A stretch of 11,405 bases of DNA from an uncultured Roseburia sp. (GTDB lineage: Bacteria > Bacillota > Clostridia > Lachnospirales > Lachnospiraceae): positions 1 through 11,405 of the forward strand of contig CAMSEJ010000040.1 of the NCBI GenBank assembly GCA_947057405.1, read 5' to 3'. The position numbers and the translations under genes were made by a program. This document shows, piece by piece, positions 6,685 through 11,405 of the stretch (position 1 is its first letter; each line of letters begins with the position of its first letter). The notes under the pieces were generated by a model that saw only the letters and a list, made by a program, of their open reading frames with translations, had not been told where the DNA came from and searched no databases.

Positions 6685-7719
6685 ATGTCAACCAAACAAA
6701 AATACGATATCGGGGAACAGAGCCTAACGTTTCCCAATCCCGTTTACCTTATATCCGGCGCTTCCGTGGTCGGCAAAAAAGAAGGGGAAGGGCCGCTCGG
6801 ATCGGCTTTTGATATGATATGTGAAGACGATAAATTCGGCGAGGATACCTGGGAACAGGCAGAAAGCACTCTGCAGAAGGAGGCGCTGTCGCTTGCCATG
6901 GGAAAAGCAGGGTTAAAACCGGAGGACATCCGTTATCTGTTTGCCGGCGATCTGCTGGGGCAGAACATCGCGACTTCGTTCGGATTAATGGATTATGAAA
7001 TCCCGCTTTTCGGACTTTACGGCGCCTGTTCCACGGCGGGGGAATCCCTGTCCTTAGCGTCTATGTGCGTTGGGGCAGGCTACGCAAAAACCGTAGCGGC
7101 GCTGACGTCAAGCCATTTTGCCAGTGCGGAGAAGCAGTTTCGCTTTCCCCTGGAGTATGCCAATCAAAGACCCGTATCAGCTACCTGGACCGTTACCGGA
7201 AGCGGAGCCTTTTTATTGTCCGGCAAGAGGGGAACAGTACGAATTACCGGGATTACCACTGGTAAAATCGTAGATATGGGGATCAAGGATTCTATGAATA
7301 TGGGCGCTGCTATGGCGCCCGCGGCAGCAGACGTGATCGCACAGAATTTAGAAGACTTCGGACGTAAACCCACGGATTATGACAAAATTGTTACCGGCGA
7401 TTTGGGATATATCGGTCAGGAAATATTAATTAACCTCTTAAAGCAGAAAAAAATTGACATTTCAGGCGTACATGAAGACTGCGGCATCCTGATTTACGAT
7501 AAGGATAAGCAGGGGACGGGCTCCGGCGGTTCCGGCTGCGGCTGTTCTGCCGTTACGTTAAGCGCGCATTATCTGCCCGCGCTAAAAGACGGCAGCTTAA
7601 AGCGCATCTTGTTTGTGCCGACCGGAGCGCTTTTGTCTACCGTAAGCTTCAACGAAGGACAGAATGTGCCGGGGATTGCGCACGCAGTTGTCTTAGAATA
7701 CGCAGGAGAGGAGGCATAA
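6685..7719 (+). CDS. spoVAD: Stage V sporulation protein AD (dipicolinic acid channel component)
   Basis: SpoVAD, 344 residues, a soluble protein with a thiolase-like fold that binds dipicolinic acid and works with the membrane proteins SpoVAC and SpoVAE to load Ca-DPA into the forespore and release it at germination. Recognisable segments are NPVYLISGASVVGKKEGEGPLG near the N-terminus, EDIRYLFAGDLLGQ, GLYGACSTAGESL (about 112-124), the GSGAFLL strand, DLGYIGQEI and GSGGSGCGCSA near the C-terminus. Length is normal. The ATG at 6685 is preceded by AGGAG at 6670-6674; an ATG at 6680 is out of frame. spoVAD is normally directly preceded by spoVAC, but here its upstream neighbour is cdd. spoVAE follows after two bases, so the two are co-translated. 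Confidence 0.96.
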   Translation: MSTKQKYDIGEQSLTFPNPVYLISGASVVGKKEGEGPLGSAFDMICEDDKFGEDTWEQAESTLQKEALSLAMGKAGLKPEDIRYLFAGDLLGQNIATSFGLMDYEIPLFGLYGACSTAGESLSLASMCVGAGYAKTVAALTSSHFASAEKQFRFPLEYANQRPVSATWTVTGSGAFLLSGKRGTVRITGITTGKIVDMGIKDSMNMGAAMAPAAADVIAQNLEDFGRKPTDYDKIVTGDLGYIGQEILINLLKQKKIDISGVHEDCGILIYDKDKQGTGSGGSGCGCSAVTLSAHYLPALKDGSLKRILFVPTGALLSTVSFNEGQNVPGIAHAVVLEYAGEEA

Positions 7720-7721
7720 GC

Positions 7722-8078
7722 ATGGAATATTTCAACGCCTTCTGGGTAGGGGGCCTGATTTGTGCCTTAACTCAGATTTTAATGGAAAAAACCAAAATGC
7801 TGCCCGGACGCATTATGGTGCTTCTGGTATGCAGCGGAGCCGTCCTTGGCGCAATCGGCATTTACCAGCCCCTGATTGACTACGCCGGCGCCGGTGCATC
7901 CGTACCGCTTCTCGGGTTTGGAAATACGCTCTGGAAAGGGGTAAAAGAAGCGGTGGATCAAAACGGGCTGCTCGGCGTATTTATGGGCGGCTTAAAATCC
8001 AGCGCCGTTGGGATCTGTGCCGCTTTGGTATTCGGCTATCTCGCAAGCCTTGTGTTTGAACCGAAAATGAAATCTTAA
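7722..8078 (+). CDS. spoVAE: Stage V sporulation protein AE (dipicolinic acid channel membrane protein)
   Basis: SpoVAE (SpoVAEB type), 118 residues, an integral inner-forespore-membrane protein of the Ca-DPA channel. The hydrophobic segments are at about residues 4-22, 28-50, a central Gly/Ala-rich stretch around 55-70, and 88-112, consistent with the family's small multi-pass topology. Typical family segments are FWVGGLICALTQILM, TKMLPGRIMV, and LLGVFMGGLKSSAVGICAA. It starts two bases after the spoVAD stop, and its AGGAGG ribosome-binding site lies within the spoVAD end. No terminator is visible in the 91 bases that follow, so read-through into the lipoprotein gene is possible. Confidence 0.95.
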   Translation: MEYFNAFWVGGLICALTQILMEKTKMLPGRIMVLLVCSGAVLGAIGIYQPLIDYAGAGASVPLLGFGNTLWKGVKEAVDQNGLLGVFMGGLKSSAVGICAALVFGYLASLVFEPKMKS

Positions 8079-8083
8079 AAAAT

Positions 8084-8112
8084 GAATAGAAATAAAAATA
8101 CTGCACAGACTA
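8084..8112 (+). promoter_or_regulatory. Possible sigma-G-like promoter for the lipoprotein gene
   Basis: GAATA at 8084-8088, 17 bases, then CAGACTA at 8106-8112. It matches the sigma-G consensus (GHATR, 17-18 bases, CATNHTA) except for G in place of the third-position T of the -10 box. The predicted transcript start (near 8119) lies about 50 bases before the ATG at 8170. The mismatch is at a conserved position, so this is weaker than the spoVAD site. Confidence 0.38.
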
Positions 8113-8169
8113 ACCGTGGATTCCAAGGGAGAATCTGACACGAGGAGAAAAAGGAGGCAACATTTCATC

Positions 8170-8673
8170 ATGCGAAATTTAAGGAAGCTTCTGCTGTGCT
8201 GTATCCTTGGGACGGCGCTGCTGTCCGCTGCCGCCTGCGGCAACCGGGATAACAATGCGGATAACAACAACGCCAACCGGAACACAGAAACCGGCAACAC
8301 CGGCAATACCAACGGAAAAAATGATTCCAACAACAAGAACAATACGGGAAACGGGGTTGCGGATGATATGGAAGACGCGGTGGAAAATACCGGGGATGCC
8401 ATTGTAGACGGCGTAGAGGACATCGGAAATGATTTAGAGGATGCCGCAGACGATATGTCCGGCAGCAATTCCGACAACGGCAATGCGTCCGGCAGCACAA
8501 ACAACGGCACAAACGGAGAAATTTCCAACGGGACAAACTCCGAAGGGGACAGTACCATCGGAAACAATGCCACAGAGAACGGGCCGTCCGGCAAGAACTC
8601 GACCAAAACCGACGATACCGGAAACGGTACTGCCAAAAAGGGCGCCGACAAGAACAAAACAAATGCGCGGTAA
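8170..8673 (+). CDS. Unrecognised Asn-rich lipoprotein with 11-residue acidic repeats
   Basis: I do not recognise this 167-residue protein. The N-terminus is a lipoprotein signal: basic RNLRK, a hydrophobic stretch (7-18), then SAAAC with Cys23 as the likely lipidated residue; Ala rather than Leu at -3 makes the lipobox slightly atypical. The mature chain looks disordered: 34 of 145 residues are Asn, the rest mainly Gly, Thr, Asp and Ser, with no aromatic residue, His or second Cys. In the middle, residues 67-99 form three consecutive 11-residue repeats (MEDAVENTGDA, IVDGVEDIGND, LEDAADDMSGS), suggesting an acidic amphipathic helix. AAGGAGG at 8151-8157 supports the ATG at 8170; an in-frame GTG at 8116 would put extra charged residues before the signal peptide. 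Its place after spoVAE and a sigma-G-like sequence suggest a spore role, which is inference. Confidence 0.8.
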   Translation: MRNLRKLLLCCILGTALLSAAACGNRDNNADNNNANRNTETGNTGNTNGKNDSNNKNNTGNGVADDMEDAVENTGDAIVDGVEDIGNDLEDAADDMSGSNSDNGNASGSTNNGTNGEISNGTNSEGDSTIGNNATENGPSGKNSTKTDDTGNGTAKKGADKNKTNAR

Positions 8674-8683
8674 TCTGCTGCAG

Positions 8684-8718
8684 AAAGCGGAAACGGGACA
8701 GAACCGTTTCTGCTTTTT
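8684..8718 (+). terminator. Rho-independent terminator after the lipoprotein gene
   Basis: An 11-pair stem, AGCGGAAACGG (8686-8696) with CCGTTTCTGCT (8704-8714), has one G-T wobble and a 7-base loop, and runs directly into a T tract (8714-8718). Two further A-T pairs can extend the base. It closes the spoVAD-spoVAE-lipoprotein block. Confidence 0.88.
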
Positions 8719-8743
8719 GCTTGAGCATTTTTCAAACACGCTC

Positions 8744-8772
8744 TTGCATTCCGGACAAAAATAAGCTATCCT
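8744..8772 (+). promoter_or_regulatory. Weak candidate sigma-A promoter for the PAP2 gene
   Basis: TTGCAT at 8744-8749, 17 bases, TATCCT at 8767-8772. Spacing is ideal, but the boxes match consensus at only 3 of 6 and 4 of 6 positions. It lies between the preceding terminator and the PAP2 start, where a promoter is required, so it is the best candidate seen, not a firm call. Confidence 0.3.
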
Positions 8773-8807
8773 GAAAGAACAGAATGGATGACGGAGTGTA
8801 GCAGGAC

Positions 8808-9308
8808 ATGACAAAAGAACAGTACTTAAAATGGTCGGCGCCTTATCGCGGCAGCAAACGCAGGCAGAATGCTTTAAAAGCGGCGGATCGGCTGGTTACG
8901 GCATCCGTATTTATTTCTTATCCGGTTTTTGTTTTGTATACGGCCTTTTACAGAAGCCAACGTGCGCTTTTGGGGACAATCGGGATTCCGGCGGCTGCGT
9001 TTTTTGCCGTATCGTTCTTCCGCAGGCGGTATTCTGCGCCGCGCCCGTATGAAGTGTGGGACATTGCGCCGCTTTTGAATAAGGACACTAAGGGAAAATC
9101 CTTTCCGAGCCGCCATGTTTTTTCGGTGTTTGTGATTGGAATGACCTATTTTTATTACCAGGCCAGGATCGGGGCCGTGGTGTTTCTGGCGGGAGCGGCG
9201 CTTGCCTGGATCCGGGTAGTCGGAGGAGTACACTTTGTGAAGGATGTAGCTGCCGGGGCGGCTTTTGGAATCCTGGCGGGTATGTGCTTTTGGGTATTAG
9301 GAGTTTAA
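8808..9308 (+). CDS. PAP2-superfamily membrane phosphatase
   Basis: A 166-residue integral membrane phosphatase of the PAP2 superfamily (undecaprenyl-pyrophosphate, phosphatidate or phosphatidylglycerophosphate phosphatase type). The three signature motifs are present in variant form: RRRYSAPRP (72-80; Arg72 in place of the usual Lys of Kx6RP), PSRH (100-103; Arg where consensus is Gly, with His103) and RVVGGVHFVKD (Arg136, nucleophile His142, Asp146; no Ser before Arg136). Hydrophobic helices lie at about 30-48, 52-71, 104-118, 121-136 and 147-164. The substrate cannot be told from sequence. The start has only a weak ribosome-binding site (CGGAG at 8792 or AGGA at 8803), but alternative ATGs just upstream are closed quickly by stops. 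It is a single-gene unit converging on guaB. Confidence 0.85.
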   Translation: MTKEQYLKWSAPYRGSKRRQNALKAADRLVTASVFISYPVFVLYTAFYRSQRALLGTIGIPAAAFFAVSFFRRRYSAPRPYEVWDIAPLLNKDTKGKSFPSRHVFSVFVIGMTYFYYQARIGAVVFLAGAALAWIRVVGGVHFVKDVAAGAAFGILAGMCFWVLGV

Positions 9309-9326
9309 TACTGTATCGGAGAAGAA

Positions 9327-9372
9327 GAAAAAACGGGAGAGGCCTGCAGTCAAGCTGCCGGGGCCTCTCCCG
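9327..9372 (-). terminator. Rho-independent terminator of guaB, between convergent genes
   Basis: A perfect 11-pair stem, CGGGAGAGGCC (9334-9344) with GGCCTCTCCCG (9362-9372), whose 17-base loop can form an inner GCAG/CTGC stem. On the minus strand it is followed by a T-rich tract (complement of the A run at 9327-9333), so it ends guaB transcripts. On the plus strand the hairpin can also stop PAP2 transcripts, but no T tract follows immediately. Confidence 0.88.
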
Positions 9373-9395
9373 AAACTGTCTCTTTGGGCATTTTT

Positions 9396-10856
9396 TTATT
9401 CATCTATGGAGTAGTTCGGCGCTTCTTTTGTAATGTGGATATCATGCGGATGGCTTTCCTTTAACGACGCCGCGGAAATCTTAACAAACTGCGCCCGCTC
9501 ATGCAGTTCCTTGATATTGGGGCATCCGCAGTACCCCATTCCGGAGCGTATCCCGCCGATCAGCTGGAAAATCGTATCCTCTACGCTTCCTTTATAAGCG
9601 ACGCGCCCTTCCACGCCTTCCGGAACCAGCTTCTTGGCATCCTCCTGGAAATAGCGATCCTTACTGCCGTTCTCCATTGCGGCGATCGAGCCCATGCCGC
9701 GATAAACCTTGTATTTGCGGCCCTGGTATAATTCAAATGTCCCGGGCGCCTCGTCGCATCCGGCAAACATGCTGCCCATCATGCACACATCGGCACCCGC
9801 AGCCAAAGCTTTCGTCATATCGCCCGAATACTTGATCCCGCCGTCCGCAATCACCGGGATATCTGCCGCCTTTGCCGCTTCGTAGCATTCCATAATGGCC
9901 GTCATCTGCGGTACGCCGATTCCTGCGACAACGCGGGTCGTACAGATAGAACCCGGCCCGATGCCGACCTTGACCGCATCCACGCCGGCATCAATCAGTG
10001 CCTTTGTGGCCTCTCCCGTTGCGATATTGCCCGCAATGACCTGCAGATCCGGATATTTTTCCTTTACGCGCCGTACCGCTTCGATAATGTTTTTAGAATG
10101 CCCGTGCGCGGAATCCAGCACGACTACGTCCACATGCGCCGCAATCAGCGCGTCAATCCGATCCATCATATTTGGGGTGATGCCGACTCCTGCGCCGCAG
10201 AGCAGACGTCCGAGCCTGTCCTTCGCGGAAAGCGGGTAGCGGATCTGTTTTTCGATATCTTTAATCGTAATTAAGCCCTTTAAATTATAATTGCTGTCCA
10301 CGAGGGGAAGCTTTTCTTTCCTTGCCTTTGCCAAAATCTGCTTGGCCTCTTCAAGGGAAATCCCGGTCGGGGCGGTGATCAGATTTTCGGATGTCATGGA
10401 AACACGGATCTCCTTGGAAAAATCCGTTTCAAATTTTAAGTCGCGGTTGGTAATGATCCCGACTAATTTCTTGCTCCCATTTTCTACAATCGGCACGCCG
10501 GAAATACGGAATTTGCGCATCAGATCTTCCGCATCCCGCAGTGTATGCTCCGGAGTCAGCGAGAACGGGTCCGTGATTACGCCGTTTTCCGAACGCTTTA
10601 CCTTATCGACTTCATCCGCCTGCCCTTCAATGGACATGTTCTTGTGGATAATACCGATGCCGCCCTGCCTTGCCATCGCAATCGCCATCCGGTGCTCCGT
10701 AACGGTGTCCATACTGGCGCTCATCATGGGGATGTTTAACGTAATTGCGTTTGTCAGGCGTGTTGTCAGATCAATCATGTTTGGTGTCACTTCGGAATAC
10801 TGCGGGACTAACAGCACATCATCAAATGTAATTCCTTCGCCGATTATTTTACCCAT
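9396..10856 (-). CDS. guaB: IMP dehydrogenase
   Basis: Full-length IMP dehydrogenase (486 residues), which oxidises IMP to XMP with NAD+, the committed step of GMP synthesis. The N-terminal barrel segment ITFDDVLLVPQYS and NIPMMSASMDTVTE are present. A tandem CBS regulatory module is at about 95-205. The barrel resumes with DSAHGHS (248-254) and the catalytic loop GPGSICTTRV with Cys305, then IADGGIKYSGD, MGSMFAGCDE and the mobile flap region around SKDRYFQ, ending EGVEGRV...GGIRSGMGYCG. The start is firm: AAGGAGG lies just before the ATG, inside a predicted hairpin loop. A sigma-A promoter lies about 55 bases upstream. It is transcribed alone, divergent from the FAD oxidoreductase and convergent with PAP2. 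Confidence 0.98.
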   Translation of the reverse strand: MGKIIGEGITFDDVLLVPQYSEVTPNMIDLTTRLTNAITLNIPMMSASMDTVTEHRMAIAMARQGGIGIIHKNMSIEGQADEVDKVKRSENGVITDPFSLTPEHTLRDAEDLMRKFRISGVPIVENGSKKLVGIITNRDLKFETDFSKEIRVSMTSENLITAPTGISLEEAKQILAKARKEKLPLVDSNYNLKGLITIKDIEKQIRYPLSAKDRLGRLLCGAGVGITPNMMDRIDALIAAHVDVVVLDSAHGHSKNIIEAVRRVKEKYPDLQVIAGNIATGEATKALIDAGVDAVKVGIGPGSICTTRVVAGIGVPQMTAIMECYEAAKAADIPVIADGGIKYSGDMTKALAAGADVCMMGSMFAGCDEAPGTFELYQGRKYKVYRGMGSIAAMENGSKDRYFQEDAKKLVPEGVEGRVAYKGSVEDTIFQLIGGIRSGMGYCGCPNIKELHERAQFVKISAASLKESHPHDIHITKEAPNYSIDE

Positions 10857-10880
10857 CTTAAGATCCTCCTTTTCTTAAGA
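10856..10880 (-). promoter_or_regulatory. guaB ribosome-binding site in a predicted hairpin loop
   Basis: Read on the minus strand, TCTTAAG (10874-10880) and CTTAAGA (10856-10862) can pair as a 7-base stem around an 11-base loop containing AAAAGGAGG. The stem reaches the A of the start codon. The stem is AT-rich and therefore weak; it may present the ribosome-binding site rather than hide it. Confidence 0.5.
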
Positions 10881-10918
10881 AAAACTGTATAAATTTTGAA
10901 CAAGGTATTAATTTCAAG

Positions 10919-10966
10919 ATTCTAACAAAAATGCGGCGGTGTGTCAATTGAAATAAAAAAATTTTT
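10919..10966 (-). promoter_or_regulatory. Strong sigma-A promoter of guaB with AT-rich upstream element
   Basis: On the minus strand, TTGACA (10942-10947) is separated by exactly 17 bases from TAGAAT (10919-10924): a perfect -35 box and a five-of-six -10 box. Just upstream, 10950-10966 is an uninterrupted A/T tract resembling an UP element. Transcription should start near 10912, giving a leader of about 55 bases, too short for a purine riboswitch. This suggests high constitutive expression. Confidence 0.82.
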
Positions 10967-10999
10967 GCATCACAGATAGAGGACCGGGATTTTGGCAGT

Positions 11000-11015
11000 G
11001 CGCAGTAGCGCAGTA
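11000..11015. repeat. Two tandem copies of GCGCAGTA
   Basis: An 8-base unit is repeated exactly twice (11000-11007, 11008-11015) in the intergenic region between the divergent promoters of guaB and the FAD oxidoreductase gene. The stretch 10967-11067 otherwise shows no gene or clear signal. It is short enough to be chance. Confidence 0.6.
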
Positions 11016-11067
11016 CTTTGGGCTGATTTTGGGTTTGTGCCGCAACAGAAGGCCGCGGCGGAGGGGA

Positions 11068-11096
11068 TTGCCTTTTATGCCGTACAAAGCTATAAT
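11068..11096 (+). promoter_or_regulatory. Sigma-A promoter of the FAD oxidoreductase gene
   Basis: TTGCCT at 11068-11073, 17 bases, then a perfect TATAAT at 11091-11096. The -35 box matches at four of six positions. Transcription would start near 11103, 20 bases before the ATG, leaving just enough room for the AAGGAG ribosome-binding site at 11111-11116. Confidence 0.7.
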
Positions 11097-11122
11097 GGGA
11101 GGCAGACAGGAAGGAGAAGATT

Positions 11123-11359
11123 ATGATTCAGATTCAACAGCTCAAGCTTCCGATTACCCATACGGCGGAAGAACTGGAAGAACGGATAGTAAAGCTGCTT
11201 CGCATCAAAAGAGAGGAACTGGTATCGTACCGCATCGCAAAGCAGTCCATTGACGCCCGCAAGAAGAACGCAATTCAATATGTTTATACCATAGAAGCAT
11301 TTGCTATAAACGATCGAAAAACCGTAAACCGGCTGCATCACGGCAGCATACGTTATATG
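11123..11359 (+). CDS. FAD-dependent oxidoreductase (COG2509 type), N-terminus only
   Basis: The first 79 codons of an open frame cut by the contig end. The start MIQIQQLKLPITHTAEELE, the LLRIKREELVSYRIAKQSIDARKK segment and the following VYTIEAF strand are the N-terminal small domain of the large uncharacterised FAD-dependent dehydrogenases (COG2509), common in Clostridia; the FAD-binding GxGxxG would come after residue 90 and is not in the window. AAGGAG at 11111-11116 supports the ATG at 11123. Genuine sequence ends at Met79 (11357-11359); continuing the frame into adapter gives false residues RSEEHTSEL. The substrate is unknown for the family. It diverges from guaB with its own promoter. 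Confidence 0.75.
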
Positions 11360-11405
11360 AGATCGGAAGAGCACACGTCTGAACTCCAGTCACATGGCAT
11401 GATCT
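11360..11405. other. Illumina TruSeq adapter with 8-base index at the right end (not genomic)
   Basis: From 11360 the sequence is the TruSeq adapter AGATCGGAAGAGC... through ...CCAGTCAC at 11393, then an 8-base index ATGGCATG (11394-11401) and ATCT, the start of the flow-cell segment. It is library sequence carried into the assembly. Any frame read across 11360, on either strand, is partly artificial. Confidence 0.98.

Noticed and set aside
8116..8169. GTG start at 8116 for the lipoprotein gene
   Set aside because: It would put a charged extension before the signal peptide and has no good ribosome-binding site. The ATG at 8170 has AAGGAGG upstream and gives a proper lipoprotein N-terminus.
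7992..8735. Long open frames on the minus strand (up to 247 codons) opposite the lipoprotein gene
   Set aside because: They arise from the biased Asn/Gly/Thr codons of the plus-strand gene. They read as low-complexity Ser/Pro/Phe/Leu or Arg/Cys strings, overlap the terminator, and have no ribosome-binding site.
10857..10918. Purine riboswitch in the guaB leader
   Set aside because: The leader after the predicted transcription start is only about 55 bases, too short for a purine aptamer plus switch, and no aptamer core is visible.
11039..11059. GCCGC/GCGGC hairpin in the guaB-oxidoreductase intergenic region
   Set aside because: Only a 5-base stem with an 11-base loop, no T tract, and no gene needing termination there.
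26..11359. CRISPR arrays, tRNA/rRNA genes, insertion sequences, phage or toxin-antitoxin and defence genes
   Set aside because: None could be supported: no regularly spaced repeats, no transposase or integrase frame, and nearly all sequence is accounted for by recognised chromosomal genes.

Overview
The window looks like an assembled contig from a spore-forming Firmicute, most likely a Clostridia member of the Lachnospiraceae type. The reasons are the spoVAD-spoVAE pair, a YlmC/YmxH-family sporulation protein, strong AAGGAGG ribosome-binding sites, the style of the Y-family polymerase and its YolD partner, and moderate GC content. I cannot name a species. Both ends are Illumina adapter, not genome: bases 1-25 and 11360-11405 are the same TruSeq adapter pointing outward, the right end with an 8-base index. 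Genuine sequence therefore runs from 26 to 11359, and the genes at both ends are cut.

Bases 26 to 6581 are one tightly packed run of ten plus-strand genes with short gaps (-4 to 71 bases) and no convincing internal terminator. In order they are: the 3' part of ychF (P-loop ATPase), a ylmC/ymxH PRC-barrel gene, nrdR (repressor of ribonucleotide reductase genes), a yqeG HAD phosphatase, rpiB (ribose-5-phosphate isomerase B), a Y-family translesion polymerase with its small YolD-like partner, pheA (prephenate dehydratase whose chorismate mutase domain is reduced to about one helix), an isochorismatase-family cysteine hydrolase, and cdd (cytidine deaminase). The themes are nucleotide and pentose supply, DNA damage tolerance and salvage.

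Bases 6582 to 8718 look like a forespore block. A sequence close to the sigma-G consensus precedes spoVAD-spoVAE, which encode parts of the dipicolinic acid channel; the usual upstream spoVAC is absent here. A second, weaker sigma-G-like sequence precedes a gene for an unrecognised Asn-rich lipoprotein with three 11-residue repeats, and a strong terminator closes the block.

Bases 8719 to 11359 hold a PAP2-family membrane phosphatase (plus strand) converging on guaB (IMP dehydrogenase, minus strand) with a hairpin terminator between them. guaB has a near-consensus sigma-A promoter with an AT-rich upstream element and a ribosome-binding site in a predicted hairpin loop. Diverging from guaB is the first 79 codons of a COG2509-type FAD-dependent oxidoreductase with its own sigma-A promoter.

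Most of the window is ordinary chromosome. I found no CRISPR array, RNA gene, insertion sequence, phage gene or recognisable new defence system. The items most worth a second look are the repeat-containing lipoprotein with its possible forespore promoter, the spoVA locus without spoVAC, and the eroded chorismate mutase domain of PheA.
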